Below the pieces are notes generated by a model that saw only the letters and a list, made by a program, of their open reading frames with translations, did no database searches and had not been told where the DNA came from. From Anaerolineales bacterium (GTDB lineage: Bacteria > Chloroflexota > Anaerolineae > Anaerolineales > UBA4823), in the NCBI GenBank assembly GCA_016935755.1, contig JAFGQI010000171.1, positions 1 to 64,000 on the forward strand: 64,000 nt of DNA. Reading direction: 5' to 3'. Position 1 is the stretch's first letter. Each line of letters starts with the position of its first letter. Below are positions 7,189 to 15,272 of the stretch, in pieces. The position numbers and the translations under genes are program-made.

Positions 7189-9951
7189 CTAAATCAGCTC
7201 CACTTTCACCGCACAAACCTTGTATTCAGGGATCAGCGCTACTGGATCCAGGGCGGCAATGGTCAACTCATTAGCACAGGCTTCTGGAAAGTGGAAGTTG
7301 GCGAAGATCATGCCAGGGGGCACCCGGTCGGTTACCCAGGCTTCCGCCTCGAGGCTGCCCCGCCGGGATGTCACCCGCACGCGTTTCTTGCCGTCCAGCC
7401 CAATCCGATCAGCATCTTCCGGATTGATTTCCACCAGGGGGCGGTCATAAACCGCCAGCAAGCCCTTTGCCCGGCGGGTCAATTCGCCGCCGTGCCAGTG
7501 ATACAGCACCCTGCCGGTGTTGAGCAAAAACGGGTAATCGTTGTCAGGACACTCCGCGGGTGGAACATGCTCAATGGGCATAAATTTACCCAGGCCTCGG
7601 GTGAACTGGCCGATGTGCAAGATAGGGGTTCCAGGATGGTTAGCATCCTTGACCGGCCAATGCAGCGCATCGCCGCGTTCCAGGCGCTCATGAGATACGC
7701 CGGCATAACTGGGAGTCAGCGCGGCAACTTCTGCCATCACCTGGGCCGTGTTTTCATACTCCCAACCTGCATAAGCGCCAGATCCAACCTGGCGCAAGCC
7801 CTGTGACAAAACTAAACCAGCCAGCCGAGCCGTGATCCACCAATCCGGGCGAGCGCTGCCAGCAGGCTGGATCGCCTGCCGCACCATCTGCACCCGCCTT
7901 TCTGTGTTGGTGAAAGTGCCGGTCTTTTCGGCAAAGCTGACCCCAGGCAGCAGCACATCAGCATAGGGCGAAGTCTCGGTGGGGAAGATATCCTGCAGCA
8001 CCATAAATTCGCAAGTTTCCAGACAATGGCGAATATGGTTGCTGTCTGGATCGCTCATTACTGGATCCTCAGCCATGATATAGAGGGCTTTGATGCCGCC
8101 CTCTCCAGCCGCCGGGATCATGGTGGTGACCGTCTGGCCCACCTGATCGGGCAAGGCAACGCCCCAGGCTGCCTCAAACTTTTGCCGGGCGGCTTCTGAC
8201 GTGACCGGCTGATATCCCGGATACACATTGGGCAGTCCGCCCATGTCGCATGCGCCCTGCACGTTGTTTTGACCGCGCAGCGGGTTCACTCCCCCGCCCG
8301 CTATGCCCATATTACCCAGCAGCATCTGCAGATTAGCCAGATCCATCACATTGCGCACCCCCACGGTATGTTGAGTGATGCCCATCGCCCATACCACCGC
8401 CATCGGTTTGTTGGTCGCCAGGATTTCGGCAGCCTGATATAACTGTTCAACTGGAACGCCAGTGGTTTCGGAAACCAACTGCGGAGGATAGTTCTCGATC
8501 GAAGCTCGATACTCCTCAAACCCTTCGGTGCGGTTGGCGATAAACTCCTTATCCTCCCAACCCTTCTGCAGGATAATATGCATCAAGCCATTCAGTAAGG
8601 CAATATCCGTTCCTGATCTGTGGCGCAGGTGCAGGACGGCGAATTCAACCATGTCAATCCGGCGCGGGTCCGCGACCACCAATTTCAAACCACGCCGGCG
8701 CACCGCCTGGCGGATTTTCGTGCCAAAGACAGGATGCTGCTCAGACGTATTCGAACCGATGATGAGCATCGCCTGGGAATCCCTGGTCACATCTTCCATC
8801 GTATTGGACATCGCCCCAGACCCATAGGAGATAGCCAGACCAGCAACAGTGCTGGCATGGCAGAGGCGGGCGCAGTGGTCAACATTGTTGGTTCCCAACA
8901 CCTGCCGGGCGAATTTGTTCATCAAGTAATTTTCTTCGTTCAAGCACTTGGCAGAAGTCAATACACCTATGCTTTCAGAGCCATAAGTGTCGCGAATAGA
9001 ACGCAGCCGGTCAGCGGTGATCTTCAAAGCCGTATCCCAATCCACCTCCACCCAGGCGCCCCGGTCCTTGGGACGGGATGTTCCATCCAACAGGTATTGG
9101 CGTACCTTCGGTCGGGTCAGGCGGTCGGGATGATGGACAAAGTCATAGCCATAGCGGCCCTTGACGCACAAAGCCATGCCATTCACCGGCGCAGCCGGGT
9201 TGGAAGTGACCCCGATGATGCGCCCATCTTTAACATTCAGGTCAAACTGGCAGCCCACCCCGCAGTAGGTGCAGGTGGTAGTGACTTTCTTGATCTGGTG
9301 GGCGCGCCCCAGGCCATACGACATGCGATCACTCAACGCCCCCGTGGGGCAGTAGGCCACGCACTGCCCACACGATTCGCAGCGCGCCTCCAGCATGGTC
9401 GTATCAGCGCCGGCGACGATGCGCTCCTCGAGGCCGCGAAAGGCGACACCCCAGACAAAGCGCCCCTGGATTTCCTCGCAGGCCTGCACACAGCGCCGGC
9501 AAAGGATGCATTTGTTGAAGTCCACCCGCACAAAGGGGTTAGGGTCGCTGTCGACCGGATAGCGCGTGCCTTTGCTGCCCCACTCGGGCACCCTCACCTG
9601 ATATTCGTAAGCCAGGTCCTGAAGCTCGCAGGCGCCGCTTGAATCACATACCAGGCAATCGGGCGGATGATTGGCGAGCATCATTTCGAGTGTTTTGCGG
9701 CGAGATTTCACCACCCGCGCGCTGTTGGTCTTGACCTCCATGCCCTCCCCGACCGCAGCCACGCAGGCTGCCTGCAGGAAGCGCTGCCCGATAATATCCA
9801 CCACGCAGATGCGGCAGTTGCCGGTGGGAGTCAGATCGCGGTGATAACACAGAGTTGGAATATGAATACCGTGCTCACGCGCCGCGTCCAGGATGGTTTG
9901 CCCTTCCTGGGCTTCAATGGTTACACCATCAATAGTCAGGTTTACGGTCAT
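7189..9951 (-). CDS. fdhA: Formate dehydrogenase catalytic subunit (Mo/W-bis-MGD, Cys type)
   Basis: 920 residues. An N-terminal 2Fe-2S ferredoxin domain has Cys35, Cys46, Cys49 and Cys63. A His-Cys3 type 4Fe-4S segment (HPPDCLVCDSSGAC) follows, then two ferredoxin clusters (CILCRRCVQAC and CESCGQCVAYC). The molybdopterin domain begins with CTYCGVGC near 227. The active-site segment is DHCARLCHASTVAG, with Cys364 in the position held by selenocysteine in E. coli FdhF and the partner His365. This layout is that of cytoplasmic NAD-linked formate dehydrogenases, and the NuoE-NuoF fusion gene directly upstream fits as its diaphorase. It likely oxidises formate to CO2, or the reverse. Specificity for formate is inferred, supported by fdhD. 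Confidence 0.88.
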   Translation of the reverse strand: MTVNLTIDGVTIEAQEGQTILDAAREHGIHIPTLCYHRDLTPTGNCRICVVDIIGQRFLQAACVAAVGEGMEVKTNSARVVKSRRKTLEMMLANHPPDCLVCDSSGACELQDLAYEYQVRVPEWGSKGTRYPVDSDPNPFVRVDFNKCILCRRCVQACEEIQGRFVWGVAFRGLEERIVAGADTTMLEARCESCGQCVAYCPTGALSDRMSYGLGRAHQIKKVTTTCTYCGVGCQFDLNVKDGRIIGVTSNPAAPVNGMALCVKGRYGYDFVHHPDRLTRPKVRQYLLDGTSRPKDRGAWVEVDWDTALKITADRLRSIRDTYGSESIGVLTSAKCLNEENYLMNKFARQVLGTNNVDHCARLCHASTVAGLAISYGSGAMSNTMEDVTRDSQAMLIIGSNTSEQHPVFGTKIRQAVRRRGLKLVVADPRRIDMVEFAVLHLRHRSGTDIALLNGLMHIILQKGWEDKEFIANRTEGFEEYRASIENYPPQLVSETTGVPVEQLYQAAEILATNKPMAVVWAMGITQHTVGVRNVMDLANLQMLLGNMGIAGGGVNPLRGQNNVQGACDMGGLPNVYPGYQPVTSEAARQKFEAAWGVALPDQVGQTVTTMIPAAGEGGIKALYIMAEDPVMSDPDSNHIRHCLETCEFMVLQDIFPTETSPYADVLLPGVSFAEKTGTFTNTERRVQMVRQAIQPAGSARPDWWITARLAGLVLSQGLRQVGSGAYAGWEYENTAQVMAEVAALTPSYAGVSHERLERGDALHWPVKDANHPGTPILHIGQFTRGLGKFMPIEHVPPAECPDNDYPFLLNTGRVLYHWHGGELTRRAKGLLAVYDRPLVEINPEDADRIGLDGKKRVRVTSRRGSLEAEAWVTDRVPPGMIFANFHFPEACANELTIAALDPVALIPEYKVCAVKVELI

Positions 9952-9996
9952 TTGAGTATCTCCTCCAGGTTATCAAGGGCAGGTTCACATTTGTAA

Positions 9997-11736
9997 TCAG
10001 GAAGCTTTGCCAATTTCTGCTGCCTGGAATTCATCGGGGAAACTATTCAGGGCTGTTTTCATCGGGGTAGCCACCGATTGGCCCAACCCGCAGAAGGAGG
10101 CTTCCTGCATATACTCCGCCAGCTCATGCAACTCCGCCACATCGCCGGGCTGGCCCTGACCAGCCACCAGGCGGCTCAGGATCGCATGGGAGCGATGAGT
10201 GCCCACCCGGCAAGGGGTGCATTTTCCACAAGACTCGGCTGCGAAGAAGTGAAGCAGCTGGCTCAGGAGCGCCACCGGCGAAACGGATTGATCGCAGATC
10301 AAGAAAGCACCAGCGCCAAGCGAAACACCCTTAGATCCTGAAGCGTAATCAATAGGGATATCCATCAGAGACCCTGGGACAATCGTGCCAGCCGCGCCGC
10401 CCGTCAGGGCGAAGTGGAATTCGGAGCCAGGGCGCATGCCTCCGCCAAACTCTTCGATCACCTGCCGCAGGGTCAAACCAAACGGCGCCTCAAAGAGGCC
10501 GGGGTGGTTGATATGCCCCAGGATCATGTACAGCTTGGTGCCGGGCGTTTGCGCAGCGCTGAGATAGCGGTACCATTCTGCTCCATTGGATATAATCGCT
10601 GGGACAGCTGCATAAGTCTCCACATTGTTGACTAATGTTGGCAGTCCTTGATAACCTGCCGTAGGTGGATAGGGTGGACGCAGGCGCGGCTCGCCTCGTT
10701 TCCCTTCCAGCGACTCGATGAGAGCAGTTTCCTCTCCGCAGATATAGGCCCCGGCTCCCAGATGAACATGGATTTTGTACGAAAACCCGCTGCCCATCAC
10801 CTTCTCGCCCAGATAGCCTGCCTGCTCGGCCTGGTGAATGGCCCTTTCCAGGCGGGCCGCCTGCTGCTGGTATTCACCCCGAATGTAGATGAAAGCCTCG
10901 CTGGCGCCAGTGGCATAACCCGCAATCGCCATGCCCTCCAGCACCTGGTGGGGATTGGTATCGATCAGGACACGATCTTTGAAGATCAACGGCTCCGACT
11001 CATCCGCGTTGCAGATCACATATTTGGGCTTCCGCTCGGCCTGATGAACAAACCGCCATTTCCTGCCCACTGGAAAGCCCGCCCCACCCCGTCCGGCCAG
11101 ACCTGAAGCCTCGACAATAGAGATGACTTCTCCTGGAGTATGCCCCAGGGCAGCCTGTAAGCCCTGGTAAGCGCCTTGAGCCAGCGCCGAATCGAGCGAA
11201 TCTGGATCCACCAGCCCGGTTTTTGCCAGCATGACGCGCAGCTCACCTGGGCGAGGCTGAGCATAGTCCGTCGCTGCGCCGCGGTACCCGGCAGCTAATC
11301 CGGCTGCCTGGTCAGCCGAAATTGGTCCGGCCTGTTCATCGTTGACCAGTACTGCTGGAGCGCGATCACACAGCCCCAGACAGCTGGTTCGCTCGACCGT
11401 CCAACCGGGATGAGCCTGGAGAGCAGCTTCCACGTGGCGACGGGTCTCATCTGCGCCGCACAGCCAGCACACCGGGCCATCACAGACGCGCAGGATGCCG
11501 CTGCTGCGTTTGTTCATGGACAGCATCGAATAAAAACTGGCCACGCCATAGGCCGAGTGGTCGGGAATATGCAGCAAATGGGCCACATCGGCAATTGCTT
11601 CCCTTTCCAGCCCCTGCTGCCGGGTATCAAGTTCCCTCAGAATTTCGACCAGCGCTCCTAGGTCACGCTGGTGCTGGTCTACCAATTCAACAATTTGTGG
11701 ATCAAGAGGTTTGCGTTTATTGTGCGGTTTGGTCAT
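9997..11736 (-). CDS. NuoE-NuoF fusion, NADH-binding diaphorase subunit
   Basis: 579 residues from ATG 11736, chosen because GGAG lies seven bases upstream; ATG 11742 and a frame to 11760 are alternatives. The first 160 residues form a thioredoxin-like 2Fe-2S domain of the NuoE type, with CDGPVC and SCLGLC ligands. The remainder is NuoF-like: the FMN/NADH segment GRGGAGFPVGRKW, CNADESEP, GEETALIESLEG and the C-terminal 4Fe-4S motif ESCGKCTPCRVGT. Such fusions move electrons between NAD(H) and a partner. The partner is most likely FdhA, encoded 45 bases downstream, although hydrogenase or complex I use elsewhere cannot be excluded. fdhD lies 45 bases upstream. Confidence 0.88.
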   Translation of the reverse strand: MTKPHNKRKPLDPQIVELVDQHQRDLGALVEILRELDTRQQGLEREAIADVAHLLHIPDHSAYGVASFYSMLSMNKRSSGILRVCDGPVCWLCGADETRRHVEAALQAHPGWTVERTSCLGLCDRAPAVLVNDEQAGPISADQAAGLAAGYRGAATDYAQPRPGELRVMLAKTGLVDPDSLDSALAQGAYQGLQAALGHTPGEVISIVEASGLAGRGGAGFPVGRKWRFVHQAERKPKYVICNADESEPLIFKDRVLIDTNPHQVLEGMAIAGYATGASEAFIYIRGEYQQQAARLERAIHQAEQAGYLGEKVMGSGFSYKIHVHLGAGAYICGEETALIESLEGKRGEPRLRPPYPPTAGYQGLPTLVNNVETYAAVPAIISNGAEWYRYLSAAQTPGTKLYMILGHINHPGLFEAPFGLTLRQVIEEFGGGMRPGSEFHFALTGGAAGTIVPGSLMDIPIDYASGSKGVSLGAGAFLICDQSVSPVALLSQLLHFFAAESCGKCTPCRVGTHRSHAILSRLVAGQGQPGDVAELHELAEYMQEASFCGLGQSVATPMKTALNSFPDEFQAAEIGKAS

Positions 11737-11781
11737 ATCCATGCTCCGGAAAGAGGTCAAATGAGCGCTTGCCTTCTCAGG

Positions 11782-12603
11782 TTATCGGGTCTTTAGAGGA
11801 TTGAACCCTCGTTCAGGGCGCGGCTCAAAATCATGCGCGCCTGCTGCTACCCTTTCAGAATGGGTATAGATGCGGAAACTATCCCGCCGGGCATAGCCAA
11901 TAATGGTGATCCCCTGGCTTTCCGCCATTTGAATGGACAGAGAGCTGGGTGAAGTGCGCGAAATCACCACTTTCACACCCATCCGATGGGCTTTTTGCAG
12001 CATCTCGGAACTGAGCCGGCCCGTGGTGAGCAGCACCCTGCGGGGCAGATCCAGGTTCTCAATCAGGCAGCGGCCCACCAGCTTATCCAGAGTGTTATGC
12101 CGGCCAATATCCTCAGCCGCGGCCCAAACCAGCTGCCCATCGCTGAGCGCAGAGGTATGGATGCCGCCTGACTTGCGATACAGCTCCTGCGCCTCAAACA
12201 GCTGACCGACCAGGTGATGAATTTGAGCGACGGTAAGCACAAAGCCATTCGGTTGGATTGTTTTTTCTTCAGAGAGATCCTTGATCGAAGTGACCCCGCC
12301 TGTACAGCCAGAGGTGCGCCTCCACTGGGCGGGCCTATCAAGCGAGTGGCTGATCCAGATATCGACATTTTCTCCACTGGCGCATACTCTCGCTGAGACG
12401 ATTTCCTGGTATGACTGAATCAGTCCTTCGTTATATAGGAAACCTACCGCCAAAGCTTCGAGGTATGTGGGGGTGCACATAAAAGTCAGCCAGATTTCCC
12501 CGTTAACCGTCAGGGAAACAGGCCTCTCTTCGACAACCGCGGCTGTCGTTTTCTGCCACTGCCCGGAAGACACCTGGACATATTCAACCGGTTGGTTCAT
12601 CAT
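11782..12603 (-). CDS. fdhD: Formate dehydrogenase accessory sulfurtransferase FdhD
   Basis: 273 residues, starting ATG-ATG. FdhD passes sulfur from a cysteine desulfurase to the molybdenum cofactor of formate dehydrogenase, in the cytoplasm. Conserved elements are AAEDIGRHNTLDKLVG, TTGRLSSEMLQKA and SRTSPSSLS. The sulfur-transfer loop reads SGCTGG with a single Cys, whereas E. coli FdhD has a CxxC pair there. It is the first gene of the fdhD-nuoEF-fdhA set, and its location supports that the catalytic subunit is a real formate dehydrogenase. A TGATAAAAT extended -10 lies about 50 bases upstream. Confidence 0.92.
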   Translation of the reverse strand: MMNQPVEYVQVSSGQWQKTTAAVVEERPVSLTVNGEIWLTFMCTPTYLEALAVGFLYNEGLIQSYQEIVSARVCASGENVDIWISHSLDRPAQWRRTSGCTGGVTSIKDLSEEKTIQPNGFVLTVAQIHHLVGQLFEAQELYRKSGGIHTSALSDGQLVWAAAEDIGRHNTLDKLVGRCLIENLDLPRRVLLTTGRLSSEMLQKAHRMGVKVVISRTSPSSLSIQMAESQGITIIGYARRDSFRIYTHSERVAAGAHDFEPRPERGFNPLKTR

Positions 12604-12651
12604 CCTGCATCTCTGCCTAACTCAAGAATACCGGATAAATTTCCTATATAG

Positions 12652-12660
12652 ATTTTATCA
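12652..12660 (-). promoter_or_regulatory. Extended -10 promoter candidate for fdhD
   Basis: Minus-strand TGATAAAAT, an extended -10 matching the TAAAAT form seen at other promoters in the window. It lies directly after the atp terminator and about 50 bases before the fdhD ATG. No good -35 is visible, as that position falls within the terminator stem. Confidence 0.45.
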
Positions 12661-12667
12661 GAAAACG

Positions 12668-12695
12668 AGCCTCGACCCCTGCAGAGGTCGAGGCT
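12668..12695 (-). terminator. Rho-independent terminator of the atp genes
   Basis: Perfect 10-bp stem AGCCTCGACC / GGTCGAGGCT with an 8-base loop, followed on the minus strand by CGTTTTC. It lies 40 bases after the atpF/H stop, so the ATP synthase transcript ends here without F1 genes. Confidence 0.85.
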
Positions 12696-12735
12696 ATTTC
12701 AACTACTGATAATGAGAAGCGAAAATTCAGCCAGC

Positions 12736-13470
12736 TTATACCAGACTCTGTCGAAGGGAATCTAACTGTCCAGCTATCGAGCCGTCCAGCACTTTGTCAC
12801 CGACTTTCACCACCAGGCCGCCTAAAATCACCGGGTCGACGCGGAAAGTCACTGTCTGGCTGCCTGTCCTGGCAAGAATATTCTTGCGGACAGACTCTTT
12901 TTCTTCCTCGGTCAGCGGCAGTGCGCTGGTGATTTCAGCGGAGCCACCCTGCATTTCCGCTTCTTCCAGCAGAACCACCTTGCCAGCTTTCACACCGGAG
13001 AAGAATTCGTCGATCAGAGTGCGCTGTCGCTTTTCGTCCAGCGCTTCTCCGATAAGCTTCTGGGTCGCAGCCATCGCCAGGGCAGCTACCTGCCCGCGCA
13101 AATCCGCCAGGATGCGGTCACGCTCCAGGGCGGCCTCCGCCAGGGCGGATTCGCGCGCTTTGGCAATATCTGCTTCTGCGCTGGCAGCCACCTGGCGAGC
13201 AGCCGCTTCGGCCCTTTCGGTAGCTTCGCGCACTTTTTGCTGAGCTTCAACCTGAGCCTTGGCAATAATATCACGCGCCTCTTTTTCGGCGTTGGCGCGC
13301 GCTTCCGCTGCCACACGAGCGTCTTCCATGCTCTGGGCAATTTTCTGCTTACGGGTCTCAAGCGCCTTGACGATGGGTTTATAGGCCCAGGCATACAACA
13401 AGATCCCCACGATCACAAAGTTGAGGATCTGGAAAATCAAAAACCCCAGGTTAATCCCTAATGCAGCCAT
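12736..13470 (-). CDS. atpF: ATP synthase b subunit fused to the C-terminal domain of delta
   Basis: 244 residues. An N-terminal membrane helix (about 8-28) is followed by a long Ala/Glu/Arg-rich coiled coil to about residue 165, as in F0 subunit b. Residues 180-244 match the C-terminal domain of subunit delta: ITSALPLTEEEKESV, then VDPVILGGLVVKVGDKVLDG and a final LDSLRQSL. The helical N-terminal domain of delta, which binds the top of the alpha subunits, is missing. This differs from the mycobacterial b-delta protein, where the whole delta is present. The protein should form the peripheral stalk of the ATP synthase. A separate full delta gene elsewhere cannot be excluded. Confidence 0.85.
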   Translation of the reverse strand: MAALGINLGFLIFQILNFVIVGILLYAWAYKPIVKALETRKQKIAQSMEDARVAAEARANAEKEARDIIAKAQVEAQQKVREATERAEAAARQVAASAEADIAKARESALAEAALERDRILADLRGQVAALAMAATQKLIGEALDEKRQRTLIDEFFSGVKAGKVVLLEEAEMQGGSAEITSALPLTEEEKESVRKNILARTGSQTVTFRVDPVILGGLVVKVGDKVLDGSIAGQLDSLRQSLV

Positions 13471-13492
13471 ATCTCTGCTACTCCATTCAGGC

Positions 13493-13744
13493 TTAGCCGG
13501 CCGCGAAGATGATGATCAGCGCCACAGCCAGGGCATAGATCGCCACCGCTTCAGCGAAGGCCATGCCCAGGATCATGTTGGTCTGGATGATCGGGGTAGC
13601 ATCCGGGTTGCGACCCATCGCCTGCACACCACCGGAGGCGGCAATACCCACGCCCACGCCAGCGCCGATCGCGCCCAACATCGCCAGGCCCGCGCCCAAC
13701 AGCTTCAATCCAGCAATAAAAGAGGCTCCGTCAATTCCACTCAT
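13493..13744 (-). CDS. atpE: ATP synthase F0 subunit c
   Basis: 83 residues forming a two-helix hairpin. Helix 1 has the Gly-rich packing motif GAIGAGVGVGIA. The polar loop reads MGRNPDA. Helix 2 carries the ion-binding Glu in GMAFAEAVAIYAL. The helix-1 Gln and the Ser/Thr after the Glu that mark sodium-binding c rings are absent, so proton coupling is expected. It sits in the rotor ring in the membrane. Located 57 bases after atpB and 22 bases before the atpF fusion. Confidence 0.95.
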   Translation of the reverse strand: MSGIDGASFIAGLKLLGAGLAMLGAIGAGVGVGIAASGGVQAMGRNPDATPIIQTNMILGMAFAEAVAIYALAVALIIIFAAG

Positions 13745-13801
13745 TTTTATGTTACTCCTTAATCTCTGTATAAGGTGATCTGTATCGTGATTGCATGCGA
13801 A

Positions 13802-14872
13802 CTAGTGATGGTCGCTGCCATGCTCGTCGCCATGATGGCTGACCATGGCCATACTGGCAAATACCGTGGCCAACAGGAAGAACACGTAGGCCTGGATAGC
13901 GCCAAAGAAAATTTCAAAAAGATAGAGACCTGCCGGTAGAGCCACTGCAGTTAGCGCACCCAAGATAGACAGCAGCAGCGCTCCCGCGAAGATATTTCCG
14001 AACAACCGGAAGCTAAACGACAGGATCTTAGCCAACTCCAGGAAGAGTTCCAGAAAGCCCACCGCAAAATTGATCAGCCCAAAAATTCCGCCGCTGACCA
14101 GCTGTTTGAACTGGAAAAACTTTTCGAAGTAGGAAGGCCCCAGCGCCCAGACGCCATAGACCTGCGACATGAACACAGCGATAATCGCCAGCGCCAGGGG
14201 GAAGTTCAGGTCGGTAGCAGAGCCGCGCAGGAATGGCACCACCTCGCAGGATTGGCACAGCTCAGCTGCGCCTTCCTCGCCATGAGCGACTTCTTCACCC
14301 TCGCTGTGGGCTTCTCCTTCCGCGGCGGCATGCGCCACCGGGTGACCTTTATCGATAGTGAATACACCCAGGCTGCCAAGCTGGAACAGCTGCACAGGGG
14401 CGTAACCCGTACCCTTGTGGACTTCTTGAAGACGGCCAATGCTCTCAAAACCCGGCACCAGCTTAACCATATTGGCCACAAAAACCAGCAAAAATATGGT
14501 TGCCACGACCGGGAACACCCGTTTGGCATATTTGCCCACAGTGCCTTCGACCGAATTCCACAAGAATTCCACAATCGTCTCAAACGCATTATAAAAACCA
14601 GATGGCACCAATGAACCACGCTTTGAGAAGCGGTAAGCGCCGAGCGCCAAGAGGATCAGCAGCACATCCGTGATCAACGTGGCCAGGATAGTATTGGTGA
14701 TGGGGAAACCCAGGATAGACAGGCCGGTTTCTTCGGGCGGCACCACCACCACCGGGCTGATGGGTTTCAGAATCGATGGCCCGATAAAAGCAGCGTATAT
14801 TCCCACTGCAAACAGCGCCAGAATGATCCAGCGCTTGACCGGTCGGCGTTTTTTAATCGTTGCTTCACTCAC
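13802..14872 (-). CDS. atpB: ATP synthase F0 subunit a
   Basis: 356 residues, longer than the usual 240-280. GTG start preceded by AAGGAGG and overlapping the atpI stop by four bases. The essential Arg is in FSFRLFGNIFAGALLL near the C-terminus, and about six hydrophobic segments are visible. Extra length comes from an N-terminal extension and from a hydrophilic insertion near residues 175-215, rich in His and Glu (HPVAHAAAEGEAHSEGEE) and followed by CQSC. Subunit a forms the proton half-channels against the c ring. The His-rich C-terminal tail (HHGDEHGSDHH) adds to the metal-binding look. Confidence 0.93.
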   Translation of the reverse strand: MSEATIKKRRPVKRWIILALFAVGIYAAFIGPSILKPISPVVVVPPEETGLSILGFPITNTILATLITDVLLILLALGAYRFSKRGSLVPSGFYNAFETIVEFLWNSVEGTVGKYAKRVFPVVATIFLLVFVANMVKLVPGFESIGRLQEVHKGTGYAPVQLFQLGSLGVFTIDKGHPVAHAAAEGEAHSEGEEVAHGEEGAAELCQSCEVVPFLRGSATDLNFPLALAIIAVFMSQVYGVWALGPSYFEKFFQFKQLVSGGIFGLINFAVGFLELFLELAKILSFSFRLFGNIFAGALLLSILGALTAVALPAGLYLFEIFFGAIQAYVFFLLATVFASMAMVSHHGDEHGSDHH

Positions 14873-15177
14873 CAGTCTTCTTCCTCCTTTCCTAAATGAG
14901 ATTTACCCCCCGGGGGGATTGGGGGATTGATATCCTTCACCGCCCGTGTGGCAAGCAAAAAAGTCAAGAATAACGACAGGGGTGCAGAACCTAATACCAA
15001 AATCAGCATGATAACAGGCTTTGTACCCAGCAGGCGGTCCAACCATATCCCGCCGAAAACTGCTGCCAGCACAATAATCAATGTCAGGCAACCAATTTCC
15101 CCACCCACTGCACCCAGTTTTGCCAGATAGGCATATTGTGCGTGTTGGGGATCGGGTGGACTACCAGTCGGTGCCAT
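14869..15177 (-). CDS. AtpI/AtpZ-type small membrane protein of the ATP synthase operon
   Basis: 102 residues with two hydrophobic helices (about 28-50 and 54-77) joined by the short polar loop GGIWLDRLLGTKP. This size, topology and position directly before atpB match AtpI or the AtpZ/AtpQ family, reported to assist c-ring assembly or magnesium transport. It is the first gene of the atp set, and the promoter at 15187-15216 leaves almost no leader. Which subfamily it belongs to cannot be decided by eye. Confidence 0.8.
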   Translation of the reverse strand: MAPTGSPPDPQHAQYAYLAKLGAVGGEIGCLTLIIVLAAVFGGIWLDRLLGTKPVIMLILVLGSAPLSLFLTFLLATRAVKDINPPIPPGGKSHLGKEEEDW

Positions 15178-15186
15178 AGCGGGAGA

Positions 15187-15216
15187 ATTTTATCACATGC
15201 CTCGAAATTGCGTCAA
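15187..15216 (-). promoter_or_regulatory. Promoter of the atp operon (near-leaderless)
   Basis: TTGACG (15211-15216), 18-base spacer and TAAAAT (15187-15192), with TG extending the -10. Only nine bases separate the -10 from the ATG of the first gene, so the transcript should start at or within a few bases of the start codon. No Shine-Dalgarno sequence precedes that ATG. Confidence 0.7.
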
Positions 15217-15272
15217 TAAAACATTTCGGACAATTTCTACCACCAACCATCACCCAGGTATGCCTGACAAAA

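Noticed and set aside
8620-9642. 340-codon plus-strand frame inside fdhA
   Set aside because: Antisense shadow of the iron-sulfur and molybdopterin domains; no motif or ribosome site.
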